From Arthrobacter endolithicus (GTDB taxonomy: Bacteria; Actinomycetota; Actinomycetes; Actinomycetales; Micrococcaceae), in contig NZ_JAPNLH010000013.1 of NCBI RefSeq assembly GCF_026627425.1, forward strand, positions 55,294 through 119,293: a stretch of DNA of 64,000 bases, given 5' to 3'. Positions 17,797 to 26,247 of this stretch are shown here, in pieces. Positions within the stretch are counted from its first letter, which is position 1. Each line of letters starts with the position of its first letter. The notes under the pieces were generated by a model that made no database searches, had not been told where the DNA came from, and saw only the letters and a program-made list of their open reading frames with translations. A program made the translations under genes and the position numbers.

Positions 17797-19354
17797 TACG
17801 ACGGACAACAGTGCCGACAGCGTCGACTCTCAACTGTCGCGCATTGCCCGCAGCGGATCCTTGAATGTGCTCGGGGCCATCATCGCCTCGATTTGTAACT
17901 TTGTGCTGATCGTCGTGGTAACCAAGAACTTCGATCAGTCCACGGCCGGGATGCTTTTCTCCGCTACCTCGGCATTTCTGATTTTGCTGGCCGCGGCGAC
18001 GCTGGGTACCGAGGGCGGACTGGCACGCTTCATGCTCCGGTATGAGGCCACCGGCCGCACAGCAGATATCCCGGTCTGCCTTTCGGTCGCGCTGCGTCCA
18101 GTACTCCTGACGAGCGCGGGACTGGCCGTGGCGACGGTACTGCTGGCGGGATGGATCGCTCCGGCCATTGGGCTGAGCACTCCGGACGGTCATTTGGTGC
18201 TCATTGCCTTTGCCGTTTTGCTGCCCGTCGCAGCATGGGGCGACTTTGCCCTCGCCGGCGCACGCGCGTTCGGAACTGTCCGCAGCACCGTAATGTTGGA
18301 CAAGCTCCTCCGTCCCGTGTTGCAACCTGTTGCCGTGTGGATTACGGCCATCGCCGGGGGCGGCATCGTTCTGTTGTCCGCCGGATGGGCCGTCCCCTAC
18401 GCGGTGGCTGCGATAGCGTCGGTTCTGGTCTTCCGTCGGATGCTCCGACGCCGAGGGGTGCAAGCCCGGTCGGCAGTATGCACGGAGCGAGTCGTGATCC
18501 GCCGTGAATTTTGGGGCTTCACGTGGCCGCGTGGATTAGCCCGGATATGCCAGGCGTTGCTGCAACGGTCGGATATCATCCTGATTGCTGCCCTGCTCTC
18601 CGTTCAGGAAGCGGCCGTCTACACGGCGGCAACACGGTTCGTGGCGCTCGGCCAGTTCGGCGCCAACGCCATTGCGCAGGTACTGCAGCCTCGCTTCAGC
18701 CAACTACTTGCCCAAGGGCGCCACCAGGACGCCACTGACATCTTCCGAATCTCCACATCATGGTCCATGGCCGTGGCGTGGCCCATGTACATGATTACCG
18801 GAGCAGCCAGTACATATTATCTGCTGATATTTGGCGCCGGTTACTCCGCAGATGGGGCGGTCACCGTCGTCGTAATTATGAGCGTGGCGATGCTTCTCGC
18901 GGTTGCTGCCGGACCCCTGGATACCATGTTGCTGATGGCCGGCGGAAGCCGGACCAGCCTATGGATTTCCCTTACTTCCCTGGCAGCCGACATCGGGCTA
19001 TGCCTGGCGTTGATACCCCTATGGGGCATCACCGGCGCCGCCGCGGCGTGGGCCGTCTCGATCATGTTAAAAAATGGACTTACGCTGGCCCGGGTTCATG
19101 CCCTCTTGGCCATGGATCCGTTCAGCAAGGGCTCGGCGTTGGTGGCGCTGGCCAACGTTGTCTGCTTTGGTCTTCCGCTTTTAACGCTGACACTGCTGAA
19201 TCAGCAGCAGCTGTACCTTTACGCCGGCGTATTCCTGGCCGGCTGCCTGGTGTATGCAGCGCTGCTGTGGCTGTGGCGCGGCCCGCTCCGTCTGCGTGCC
19301 TTCCGATCCCTACTGGCGAAAAAGTCCGTTCCTAACCCGGCGAAAGGCTCCTGA
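17786..19354 (+). CDS. Wzx-type polysaccharide flippase (locus 1)
   Basis: The 522-residue protein has about 12-14 predicted membrane helices spread over its length, with short loops and the pattern of the MOP/Wzx family: a first helix pair at LNVLGAIIASICNFVLIVVVTKNFDQ, and EGGLARFMLRYE in the third-helix region. It overlaps the preceding gene by 11 bases, so they are probably translationally coupled. Wzx proteins move undecaprenyl-linked repeat units across the cytoplasmic membrane for polymerisation. The neighbouring polymerase and co-polymerase support this role. The sugar repeat it carries is unknown. Confidence 0.85.
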   Translation: MATNTTDNSADSVDSQLSRIARSGSLNVLGAIIASICNFVLIVVVTKNFDQSTAGMLFSATSAFLILLAAATLGTEGGLARFMLRYEATGRTADIPVCLSVALRPVLLTSAGLAVATVLLAGWIAPAIGLSTPDGHLVLIAFAVLLPVAAWGDFALAGARAFGTVRSTVMLDKLLRPVLQPVAVWITAIAGGGIVLLSAGWAVPYAVAAIASVLVFRRMLRRRGVQARSAVCTERVVIRREFWGFTWPRGLARICQALLQRSDIILIAALLSVQEAAVYTAATRFVALGQFGANAIAQVLQPRFSQLLAQGRHQDATDIFRISTSWSMAVAWPMYMITGAASTYYLLIFGAGYSADGAVTVVVIMSVAMLLAVAAGPLDTMLLMAGGSRTSLWISLTSLAADIGLCLALIPLWGITGAAAAWAVSIMLKNGLTLARVHALLAMDPFSKGSALVALANVVCFGLPLLTLTLLNQQQLYLYAGVFLAGCLVYAALLWLWRGPLRLRAFRSLLAKKSVPNPAKGS

Positions 19355-19355
19355 C

Positions 19356-20438
19356 ATGAAGTCCCAGACTGTACTCTTCGAAAGCTGGCGTGGACGATAC
19401 TCTGATAATCCGCGTGCCATTTCCGAGCTGCTCCAAAAGCTTCGCCCGGACCTGAATATCATCTGGGTCGCGGACCAGGCGGCCCGGCTGCCGGACGGTG
19501 TGGGGCGCGTCCGCAGGCATTCGCCGGAATATTTTGCCCGCCTCTTCGGGTGCGACTACCTGATCAGCAATGACATTGTCAGCAAGCACCTCGTCAAGGG
19601 GCCCAAGGTGACCTACCTGCAGACCTGGCACGGCACGCCCTTGAAAACAATCGGCTTTGATGAGGAACTACTGACCTACGCCGGCGCAGCCGCACATCAA
19701 AAGCGGATGGTCCGGGATATCAAAAAATGGGACTATCTGCTGTCGCCGGGCCCCTCGACGTCAGAGATCCTGCGGCGAGCCTTTCGGTACGATGGCGAGC
19801 TGCTGGAAAGCGGATATCCGCGCAATGACGTGCTGAAATCCCCGGACGCTTCGCTGATCCGCGCTCAGGTTCGCCAGCAACTGGGCCTTGCTCCCGACAG
19901 CAGGGTAGTTCTTTATGCACCGACCTGGCGCGATGATTCCATGGATGCCAAGGGTAATTTCACGGATCCACAGGCATTGGATTATGAGCTGTTGGCCAAG
20001 ACAACACCGGCAGGAACAGTCATTCTCAACCGCATGCACAGCGTCGTGAAAACCGCGCCCACGACCGACATGGCCGGCTTCAGCATTGATGTGAGCAGCT
20101 ATCCGGACATTGCCGAACTATATCTGGCCGCCGATGTCCTGGTTTCGGACTACTCCTCGACCGTCTTCGACTTTGCCGTCACCGGCAAGCCGATCGTTCT
20201 CTTCGCCTACGACCTTGCGCGGTATCGGGACGCCGTCCGCGGGCTCTATTACGATTATGAACAATGGGCCCCGGGTGTCATCGCGACCGATACAGAGTCA
20301 CTCGGTGCTGCCTTGACGAACGTCGAGGAAGGACACCTCGCGCACCTTAAGCAGTACCGGGAGTTCGTCGATCGTTTTTGTCCCAACGACGACGGCCAGT
20401 CCTCCCGGCGGATCATCGAACGGGTCTTCACCCGCTAA
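19356..20438 (+). CDS. CDP-glycerol glycerophosphotransferase family protein (TagB/TagF-like)
   Basis: ATG 19356 is chosen: AAAGG lies 8 bases upstream, and it follows the flippase stop by one base. The 360-residue protein carries the family hallmarks in order: TWHGTPLK (90-97), YAPTWRDD (187-194) and SDYSSTVFDF (264-273), which bind the CDP-polyol and include the catalytic His. It is shorter than multidomain TagF and closer to capsule-type transferases. It would move a polyol phosphate, such as glycerol phosphate, onto a lipid-linked glycan in the cytoplasm. The cytidylyltransferase fusion at 12068-13420 probably makes its donor. This suggests a phosphopolyol side group or backbone link in the locus 1 polymer. 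Confidence 0.88.
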   Translation: MKSQTVLFESWRGRYSDNPRAISELLQKLRPDLNIIWVADQAARLPDGVGRVRRHSPEYFARLFGCDYLISNDIVSKHLVKGPKVTYLQTWHGTPLKTIGFDEELLTYAGAAAHQKRMVRDIKKWDYLLSPGPSTSEILRRAFRYDGELLESGYPRNDVLKSPDASLIRAQVRQQLGLAPDSRVVLYAPTWRDDSMDAKGNFTDPQALDYELLAKTTPAGTVILNRMHSVVKTAPTTDMAGFSIDVSSYPDIAELYLAADVLVSDYSSTVFDFAVTGKPIVLFAYDLARYRDAVRGLYYDYEQWAPGVIATDTESLGAALTNVEEGHLAHLKQYREFVDRFCPNDDGQSSRRIIERVFTR

Positions 20439-20456
20439 CCATCGGTGCAAGGACTA

Positions 20457-20489
20457 AGCCCCCGGCAAACCCAAGGCGCCGGGGGCTTC
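20457..20489. terminator. Bidirectional hairpin between convergent operons
   Basis: An 11-bp perfect stem (AAGCCCCCGGC pairing with GCCGGGGGCTT) with a loop of about ten bases sits between the stop of the TagF-like gene and the stop of the convergent GT2. Its ends read AA...TT. Position is accurate to about one base. Confidence 0.8.
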
Positions 20490-20506
20490 GTCGACCGTGG
20501 CGGGCC

Positions 20507-21415
20507 TCAGATGCCTCGACCTCTCCTGTGCAGCTGCGTCATGACGAGATCGGCAGATAGCAGGCCCGTCGCGACGGCGAGGGCCAGCGGTGTTCTTGGC
20601 TCAAAGGGATTACGGCGCATCGCTGACGCCGCCCAGCGAAACGCCACCTTGCGGTTCTTTCCGGCCGCGTGCGCGAAAGCAATCTGTCCCCGAAGCCTGG
20701 CCGAGCCGGCCGGTGACGATTCAAATTCCGGATATTTCGCCAACACCCACGACAGACCCTCGCTCATGGTCGCCCAGCGACGGAAAAAGTAGGATTGCCC
20801 TCCCCAGCGCACCACCGTGAGAGGTTCGCGAACGTGGGAAATGGCGTGGCTTCTGGAAGCCCTTAAGAGGAATTCGTAGTCCTCGCCGAATCCGCCCGGG
20901 ACATTTTCGTCGACCAGACCGAACCCATGTAACAAGGCTGAGCGCCGCATCAGGAACGTGGAGGGATGGAGCTCCGTGTGCCGGTCCCTCAACAGTTCAG
21001 TGAAGGTCACCGTCTCCCGGTTCAGGGGACGCTCATGGGATTGGCCCGCATAGCGGACCGAAATTCCGCAGGTAACAAAAGCCAGCTCGGGATCGGCGTC
21101 AAGACGCCGCATCTGGGCCGCAAGTTTGCCCGGCTGCCAGTAATCGTCGTCGTCGCAAAACGCCACGAACTCACCGGTTCCGGCGTGAATACCACTGTTG
21201 CGGGCACCGGCCAATCCCGGACTGCGGGAATTGGAGATGACCCGCACGCTGCGGATGTTGGAGTCGAACACCAGCGAATCGTCGGGGACGGATCGGTCGT
21301 AGACCACCACCACTTCGATATCTCCACCGAAGGATTGGTTCAAAACAGAGTCGATGGCTTCGCGGAGCATGTCGGGCCGGTCCCTGGTGGCAATAACGAC
21401 CGATACCTTCGTCAT
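20507..21415 (-). CDS. Family 2 glycosyltransferase
   Basis: The 302-residue protein has a GT-A fold N-terminus: VSVVIATRDRPDMLREAIDSV at the start, RNSGIHAGTGEFVAFCDDDDYW (metal-binding DDD near 88-92) and GFGEDYEFLLRA (the ED acceptor motif near 180). It has no clear membrane helix. It is the last gene of the seven-gene minus-strand operon that starts with the priming transferase and overlaps the preceding gene by 4 bases (ATGA). It would add one sugar to the lipid-linked repeat unit. Donor and linkage are not readable from sequence. Confidence 0.88.
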   Translation of the reverse strand: MTKVSVVIATRDRPDMLREAIDSVLNQSFGGDIEVVVVYDRSVPDDSLVFDSNIRSVRVISNSRSPGLAGARNSGIHAGTGEFVAFCDDDDYWQPGKLAAQMRRLDADPELAFVTCGISVRYAGQSHERPLNRETVTFTELLRDRHTELHPSTFLMRRSALLHGFGLVDENVPGGFGEDYEFLLRASRSHAISHVREPLTVVRWGGQSYFFRRWATMSEGLSWVLAKYPEFESSPAGSARLRGQIAFAHAAGKNRKVAFRWAASAMRRNPFEPRTPLALAVATGLLSADLVMTQLHRRGRGI

Positions 21416-22677
21416 GATTCTCCCCTGTTCAGCATGAAATGTTGTGTCTTTGGCACTGACGTGGCCGTCCAGAGATCCGGAAGATTCATTTGGCCGCGCA
21501 TATTCCCCGCGGTCGTTCCGCCCTTCATAAAGTCAGCATAAGCAACGCTGCCGCGCGGAACATGGCGCATCCGCGCCGCCTGTGCGTCGGCCAAAGAGTC
21601 GAGCCAGCCCCGGCCGCGGATCTTGTGGCTACCCGAGCCCATCCGGGGTCCGCGGTCCTTACCTGTCACGCAGAGCAGCCGCACATCGATTTCCCTGTTG
21701 TGGCTCAACGCAATTGCCAGCGCGGGATCCCGGTCAAAGCACACCAGCGCCCGGGCGCCGGAGATATTTCGCGCGGCTTCATAAATCGCCTGATAATAGT
21801 ACGCGTGGTCTGCGAGTTGGCGCCGCATTGCCCTGGTCTGGAAAGGCAGCGAACTGAGAGCCGGATTTCCAGCCGATCTGATCGATTTCCGCAGATGCGC
21901 CAACTTGCCGATGTCCACCGTATCCCACCCACCGAACGCGGCTTTTCCGGTTTGAATCCAGAAATCACAGTTCGAAAAGGGCAGGCCGCAACTGCACGGG
22001 GAATCAGCACCGATACCGTGTTCCCACAGGGCATCTATCTCACCCAGAACTGTTACGCCGTCTGCGGAGCTGAGTGCGGATATCTGAGGTTCGATCGCCG
22101 ACGCCCTGAGTCCGGAAATGTGTACGACGACTGGAGCACCCGGGGATGACCTTTCCGCAGTGCCCCGTGTTTTGGCGAGGAATTCCGGCAGCTGGCGCGC
22201 GGCGTCGTCGACCTCCGCGCTCCCCTGCGCGGCGCTGATCCGGGTCCCAACCTCGTCCTCGACAAGCGCCCGGACGCGGGTATTCAAGTCGCTGATCGAA
22301 TCTACAGCGGTGACCAGCAATTTGTGGTCCGACCAGCGGGCGAAGCGCTGCTGGTGGTCGTCAACATGCTCTCCGAACTGCGGGTCCCGGGGAAGGACAA
22401 GTGGGAGGTGTCCTGCCGCCCTTGCCTCCGAAATTGATGCCGGACCGCCGTGCATGATCACAATGTCGCTCGTTCCCATCAGCCCGTCCAGCAGGCCCGG
22501 GGAAAAGAAGCTGCTCCCAGCAGCCACGGCAGGCGCAGCGCTGTGCCCGTATTGGACTGTCACCGTATCCTGCGGATTCGCGCCGGCCCAGCCATCGGCC
22601 CAATCAATCAGACGGGCGAACGGGTGGTGGTCAGTTCCGACCAGAACAATGATCGATGCCGCTGCGCGTGCGCTCAC
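21412..22677 (-). CDS. PssE/Alg13-like glycosyltransferase subunit fused to a sulfotransferase-like domain
   Basis: The GTG at 22677 overlaps the stop of the PssD-like gene by 4 bases (GTGA), so I prefer it to the longer frame. Residues 1-135 match PssE/Alg13, the UDP-sugar-binding half of a split GT-B enzyme: IIVLVGTDHHPF, MHGGPASISE (75-84) and HVDDHQ (104-109). Residues about 182-421 resemble actinobacterial sulfotransferases: a strand-loop at VVVHISGLRAS, then GEIDALWEHG (212-221), CSCGLPFSNCDFW (228-240) and DRDPALAIAL. The PAPS loop, however, is RASAIE rather than RSGST, and the usual SSK of the second motif is replaced by CFDR. Sulfate transfer by this domain is therefore doubtful, and it may bind rather than catalyse. 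Confidence 0.75.
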   Translation of the reverse strand: MSARAAASIIVLVGTDHHPFARLIDWADGWAGANPQDTVTVQYGHSAAPAVAAGSSFFSPGLLDGLMGTSDIVIMHGGPASISEARAAGHLPLVLPRDPQFGEHVDDHQQRFARWSDHKLLVTAVDSISDLNTRVRALVEDEVGTRISAAQGSAEVDDAARQLPEFLAKTRGTAERSSPGAPVVVHISGLRASAIEPQISALSSADGVTVLGEIDALWEHGIGADSPCSCGLPFSNCDFWIQTGKAAFGGWDTVDIGKLAHLRKSIRSAGNPALSSLPFQTRAMRRQLADHAYYYQAIYEAARNISGARALVCFDRDPALAIALSHNREIDVRLLCVTGKDRGPRMGSGSHKIRGRGWLDSLADAQAARMRHVPRGSVAYADFMKGGTTAGNMRGQMNLPDLWTATSVPKTQHFMLNRGES

Positions 22678-23180
22678 AATAGCCTCCCCACCAGGTGAGC
22701 GTCCCGGTACAGGCCCAGCTGGTCCGGCCACTGCACCAACATCAAATCTGTAAAAGGCCGGCACAATCTGCCGGTCAGGGTAGCGCTCTCCACCCGGTCA
22801 TACACTTCGATATATACGGTCGTGATGGACATCAATTTCGCGAGCGCAAAGAATGGAAGTGCACTTCCCGCCCCGGTGGAGACGACAACTGTGGGGCGAA
22901 AACTGCGCACCAAGGAGTATGCCAGCTTCGCATTGCGAAGCAAATTGGGGATGTTCCGCGTCGTCGGCGAAAAGGCCCATGCCACATTTTCTTCGTCGCG
23001 CAACCCGTACTCGGCATCCGGAGTCCGGAACGTGGCCCAGGCCCTCGTGTGCTGAGACCACCACGGACGCAGTGCCAAAAGCTGAGCAAGATGTCCACCG
23101 CTTGAGCCGACCAAAAATATCCGCTCATCGGAGCTGGCGGTGACAAGACTTCGATCCGCATCTTCTGGGGGAATCTTCAT
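22674..23180 (-). CDS. PssD/Alg14-like membrane-associated glycosyltransferase subunit
   Basis: The 168-residue protein has the acceptor-side half of the Alg13/Alg14 type: IFLVGSSGGHLAQLLAL (about 21-37), RNIPNLLRNAKLAYSLVRSFRP, VSTGAGSALPF and VYIEVYDRV. AGGAG precedes the ATG at 23180. The short hydrophobic patch around ALPFFALAKL fits membrane attachment. In rhizobial Pss and lactic EPS loci such PssD/PssE (EpsE/EpsF) pairs form one functional glycosyltransferase. The next gene supplies the partner and overlaps it by 4 bases. It is the fifth gene of the operon. Confidence 0.85.
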   Translation of the reverse strand: MKIPPEDADRSLVTASSDERIFLVGSSGGHLAQLLALRPWWSQHTRAWATFRTPDAEYGLRDEENVAWAFSPTTRNIPNLLRNAKLAYSLVRSFRPTVVVSTGAGSALPFFALAKLMSITTVYIEVYDRVESATLTGRLCRPFTDLMLVQWPDQLGLYRDAHLVGRLL

Positions 23181-23233
23181 TATTTCTCCTGAGTCCTGAT
23201 TGCGTACGAGTGGATTTCCCTAACGGGCCGGCT

Positions 23234-24481
23234 CTATGCGGAGAGGATCATTCCGGCCCCGACGGTGTTGTTGGTGTGTTCGTCGATGAGTACGAAGCCA
23301 CCCGTTTCGCGGTTACGCCGGTACTCGTCCGTCAGCAGCGGCGTCGTGGTGCGAAGTCGTACTCGCCCGATCGAATTCAGCGTGAGCTCCGCACTGGATT
23401 CATCGCGATGCAGGGTGTTTACATCCAGCGCATACTGGACCGATTTCACCAGTGCCCGGGTGTTCCGGGTGGTGTGTTTCAGGGCGAGTTTCTGTCCCGG
23501 CCGCAGCGGCTGATCGCTCATCCAGGCCACCATCGCGTCGATGTCCTGGCTGACTCTGGGCTGGTTGCCCGGGCGGCAAATCATGTCGCCTCGGGAAATG
23601 TCGATGTCGTCTTCCAGCCTGACGGTGACGGACATCGGAGCAAACGCCTCCTCCACCGGTCCATCAGCGGTTTCAATGGAGCTGATCCGACTCGGCAGCC
23701 CGCTGGGCAGGACTATGACTTCGTCCCCTGTGCGCATCACTCCGCCGGCGATTTTTCCGGCATATCCGCGGTAGTCGTGGAACTGGCTCGAATGCGGCCG
23801 GATGACACACTGAACCGGAAAGCGCCCGTCCACCAGATTCCGGTCACTGGCGATGTAGACGTTTTCCAGGTGATTGAGCAGCGAGGCGCCCTCATACCAG
23901 GGCATATTTTCGGAGCGGTTAACTACATTGTCCCCGTGCAGTGCCGACACCGGAATCACGGTCAGATCGGTTATCTGCAGCTTGGCGGAAAATTCGATGA
24001 ATTCCCGCCGGATGTCCTCATAGACTTCGCGGGAGTAACCCACCAGATCCATCTTGTTCACGGCCAGCACAAGGTGCGGGACCTGTAACAGCGAGACCAG
24101 GAACGCATGCCGGCGGCTTTGCTCCACCAGACCCTTGCGGGCATCGACCAGAACGATGGCCAAGTCCGCCGTGGACGCGCCCGTCACCATGTTGCGGGTG
24201 TATTGGATGTGGCCAGGTGTGTCCGCGATGATGAACTTGCGGGCGGGCGTGGCGAAATACCTGTAGGCAACATCGATGGTGATGCCCTGCTCACGTTCGG
24301 CCCGCAGACCGTCGGTGAGCAGCGACAGTTCGGTGTATTCGGTCCCCATCTCGCGGCTGACGCGCTCCACACTCTCGAGCTGGTCAGTGAAAATGGATTT
24401 CGAGTCGTACAGCAGACGCCCGATCAGGGTGCTCTTGCCGTCGTCGACGGATCCTGCGGTTGCAAACCTGAGTAAATCCAT
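23234..24481 (-). CDS. cysN: Sulfate adenylyltransferase subunit 1 (CysN GTPase)
   Basis: The 415-residue protein is a translation-factor-type GTPase: GSVDDGKST (10-18), DTPGHIQYTRNM switch region, and VNKMD. The C-terminal half holds the EF-Tu-like beta barrels. It lacks any APS-kinase extension, consistent with a separate cysC-like gene at 29229. With CysD it forms ATP sulfurylase, using GTP hydrolysis to drive formation of APS from ATP and sulfate. Its ATG overlaps the cysD stop by one base (TAATG). No cysH or cysI lies nearby, so the APS made here is more likely destined for PAPS and sulfation than for reduction. Confidence 0.95.
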   Translation of the reverse strand: MDLLRFATAGSVDDGKSTLIGRLLYDSKSIFTDQLESVERVSREMGTEYTELSLLTDGLRAEREQGITIDVAYRYFATPARKFIIADTPGHIQYTRNMVTGASTADLAIVLVDARKGLVEQSRRHAFLVSLLQVPHLVLAVNKMDLVGYSREVYEDIRREFIEFSAKLQITDLTVIPVSALHGDNVVNRSENMPWYEGASLLNHLENVYIASDRNLVDGRFPVQCVIRPHSSQFHDYRGYAGKIAGGVMRTGDEVIVLPSGLPSRISSIETADGPVEEAFAPMSVTVRLEDDIDISRGDMICRPGNQPRVSQDIDAMVAWMSDQPLRPGQKLALKHTTRNTRALVKSVQYALDVNTLHRDESSAELTLNSIGRVRLRTTTPLLTDEYRRNRETGGFVLIDEHTNNTVGAGMILSA

Positions 24482-25401
24482 TAGAAGTAGCCTTCTTTCT
24501 TGCGGTCTTCCATTGCTGCTTCACTGACGCGGTCATCTCCCCGGGTTGCGCCGCGTTCTGTGATGCGGGTGGAGGCGACTTCTGCAAGTACTTTTTCAAC
24601 CGTGTCCGCTTCAGAGCGGACGGCTGCCGTCAGCGTGGCATCGCCGACGGTTCGGTAGCGCACGGATTCCCTAAAGGTCGGTTCGGCGGCCGTTGGACGG
24701 CAGAACTCATTGGCCGCGAACAACATGCCGTTGCGTTCGAATACCTCGCGTTCATGCGCGTAATAGATGGAGGGGACCTCGATACCCTCGGCCGCGATGT
24801 ACTCCCAAACGTCCAGCTCGGTCCAATTGGACAATGGAAAGACGCGGATGCTTTCTCCCACGTGCACCCTGGCGTTAAACAGATTCCATAGTTCCGGCCG
24901 TTGCTTTTTGGGATCCCATTGACCGAATTCATCGCGGAAGGAGAAGATGCGCTCCTTCGCCCGCGCCTTTTCCTCATCCCGGCGTGCGCCGCCCAGCAGA
25001 GCGTTGAAGCCATGCTTGTCCGCGGTTTCCAGCAGGACTGGCGTCTGAGTCCGGTTCCGAGTCCCATTGGGCTCCTCCCGCACCACACCCCGGTCGATGG
25101 CGTCCTGGACGGAGCCCACCACCAGGTTCAGCGAATGCTGCGCGACGATCCGGTCGCGGAAGGCGATCACCTCCGGGAAGTTGTGCCCGGTATCGACGTG
25201 AAGGATGACCATCGGCACCGACGCGGGGAAAAAGGCCTTCCTGGCAAGGTGCAGCATGACCAAGGAGTCTTTACCGCCGGAAAACATCAGGGCCGGACGT
25301 TCAATCTCGGCAACAACCTCACGGATGATGTAGATCGCTTCGGATTCCAAGACCTCCAGCTGCGACAATATTCGTTTGGGGCTCTCCACCACGTCACTCA
25401 C
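24481..25401 (-). CDS. cysD: Sulfate adenylyltransferase subunit 2 (CysD)
   Basis: The 306-residue protein of the PP-loop ATPase superfamily has SGGKDSLVMLHLARKAF with the PP motif at 41-46, VDTGHNFPEVIAFRD, and the basic GGARRDEEKARAKERIFSFRDEFGQWDP region typical of CysD, closing with the family tail MEDRKKEGYF. It is the catalytic subunit adenylating sulfate. The GTG start at 25401 overlaps the cysQ stop by 4 bases (GTGA), and cysN follows. The three genes are clearly one translational unit inside the EPS operon. Confidence 0.95.
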   Translation of the reverse strand: MSDVVESPKRILSQLEVLESEAIYIIREVVAEIERPALMFSGGKDSLVMLHLARKAFFPASVPMVILHVDTGHNFPEVIAFRDRIVAQHSLNLVVGSVQDAIDRGVVREEPNGTRNRTQTPVLLETADKHGFNALLGGARRDEEKARAKERIFSFRDEFGQWDPKKQRPELWNLFNARVHVGESIRVFPLSNWTELDVWEYIAAEGIEVPSIYYAHEREVFERNGMLFAANEFCRPTAAEPTFRESVRYRTVGDATLTAAVRSEADTVEKVLAEVASTRITERGATRGDDRVSEAAMEDRKKEGYF

Positions 25402-26204
25402 CTGCTCTTTCTTTCGGACCCGCTGCTGGCCAGCGTGGCATCTTTGATGATCCGAAGCAGTGGTTCGCTCAGTTCACGTCTGCAGACCAAAAGGTCGGGT
25501 AAATAGGGATTTGCCTGGTTGTAGCGCAGCGCAGATCCATCGATTCGGCTGGCATGGAGCCCGGCACCGCGGGCTACCGCAACAGGTGCCGCGGAATCCC
25601 ACTCGTACTGGCCGCCGTCGTGCAGGTATATGTCGACTTCGCCGCTCGCCACGGCGCAGACCTTGTAGCCGGCCGAACCCATGGGAACCAGCTCCGCGCC
25701 AATTTCTTCGGCCACTAACGCTGCCAGCGCCGGCGCCCTGCTGCGCGAGACCGCCATCCGCAGCGTCGTGTGCGGTGCCGCCACCGCCCCCGGCCGGGCC
25801 GAGCTGCAGATCATGTCCAGTCGGGGCAGGGCCACAGCACCGGTTACCAGCTCGCCCGCGGACCAGAGCGCCACGTGGATGGCCCAGTCCCCCCGGCCCT
25901 CTGCGTATTCCCGCGTCCCGTCCAGCGGGTCGATGATCCAGACCCGCTCGGCGTTGAGCCTGCCCGGGTTGTCCGCTGCTTCCTCAGAGAGCACCAGGTC
26001 ATCGGGTCGCGCCTGATGGAGCGCTTTCTTCAGATACTCCTGTGAACGGCTGTCCCCCTCGGCGCCGAGCGTGCCGGAGCCGCTGCGCGCTGCGCGTTTC
26101 TGTAATGCAAGGAGCACTTTCCCGGCGCCGTCGGCGAGTGCACAGGCCAAGTCATCATCGGACAATTTTGTGCTGAGAATGGTGTTCCGCCTGAGCAATA
26201 TCAT
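25398..26204 (-). CDS. cysQ: 3'(2'),5'-bisphosphate nucleotidase (CysQ family)
   Basis: The 268-residue inositol-monophosphatase-fold protein has the metal-binding motifs in place: LSEEAAD (about 72-78), WIIDPLDGTREYAEG (89-103) and YEWDSAAPVAVARGAG (about 196-211). CysQ enzymes dephosphorylate PAP, the product left after a sulfotransferase has used PAPS, and so relieve product inhibition. GGGGGG precedes the ATG. Its place directly before cysD/cysN and in an operon with a sulfotransferase-like fusion supports a role in a sulfation cycle. An inositol phosphatase role is less likely given these neighbours. Confidence 0.88.
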   Translation of the reverse strand: MILLRRNTILSTKLSDDDLACALADGAGKVLLALQKRAARSGSGTLGAEGDSRSQEYLKKALHQARPDDLVLSEEAADNPGRLNAERVWIIDPLDGTREYAEGRGDWAIHVALWSAGELVTGAVALPRLDMICSSARPGAVAAPHTTLRMAVSRSRAPALAALVAEEIGAELVPMGSAGYKVCAVASGEVDIYLHDGGQYEWDSAAPVAVARGAGLHASRIDGSALRYNQANPYLPDLLVCRRELSEPLLRIIKDATLASSGSERKSR

Positions 26205-26247
26205 GGTCCCCCCTGATTTTTTCGTTGCTGTTTATTCGTTGCTGCGG

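Noticed and set aside
17729..18463. 244-codon minus-strand frame opposite the flippase
   Set aside because: Low-complexity charged sequence with no motif. The plus strand encodes a coherent membrane protein.
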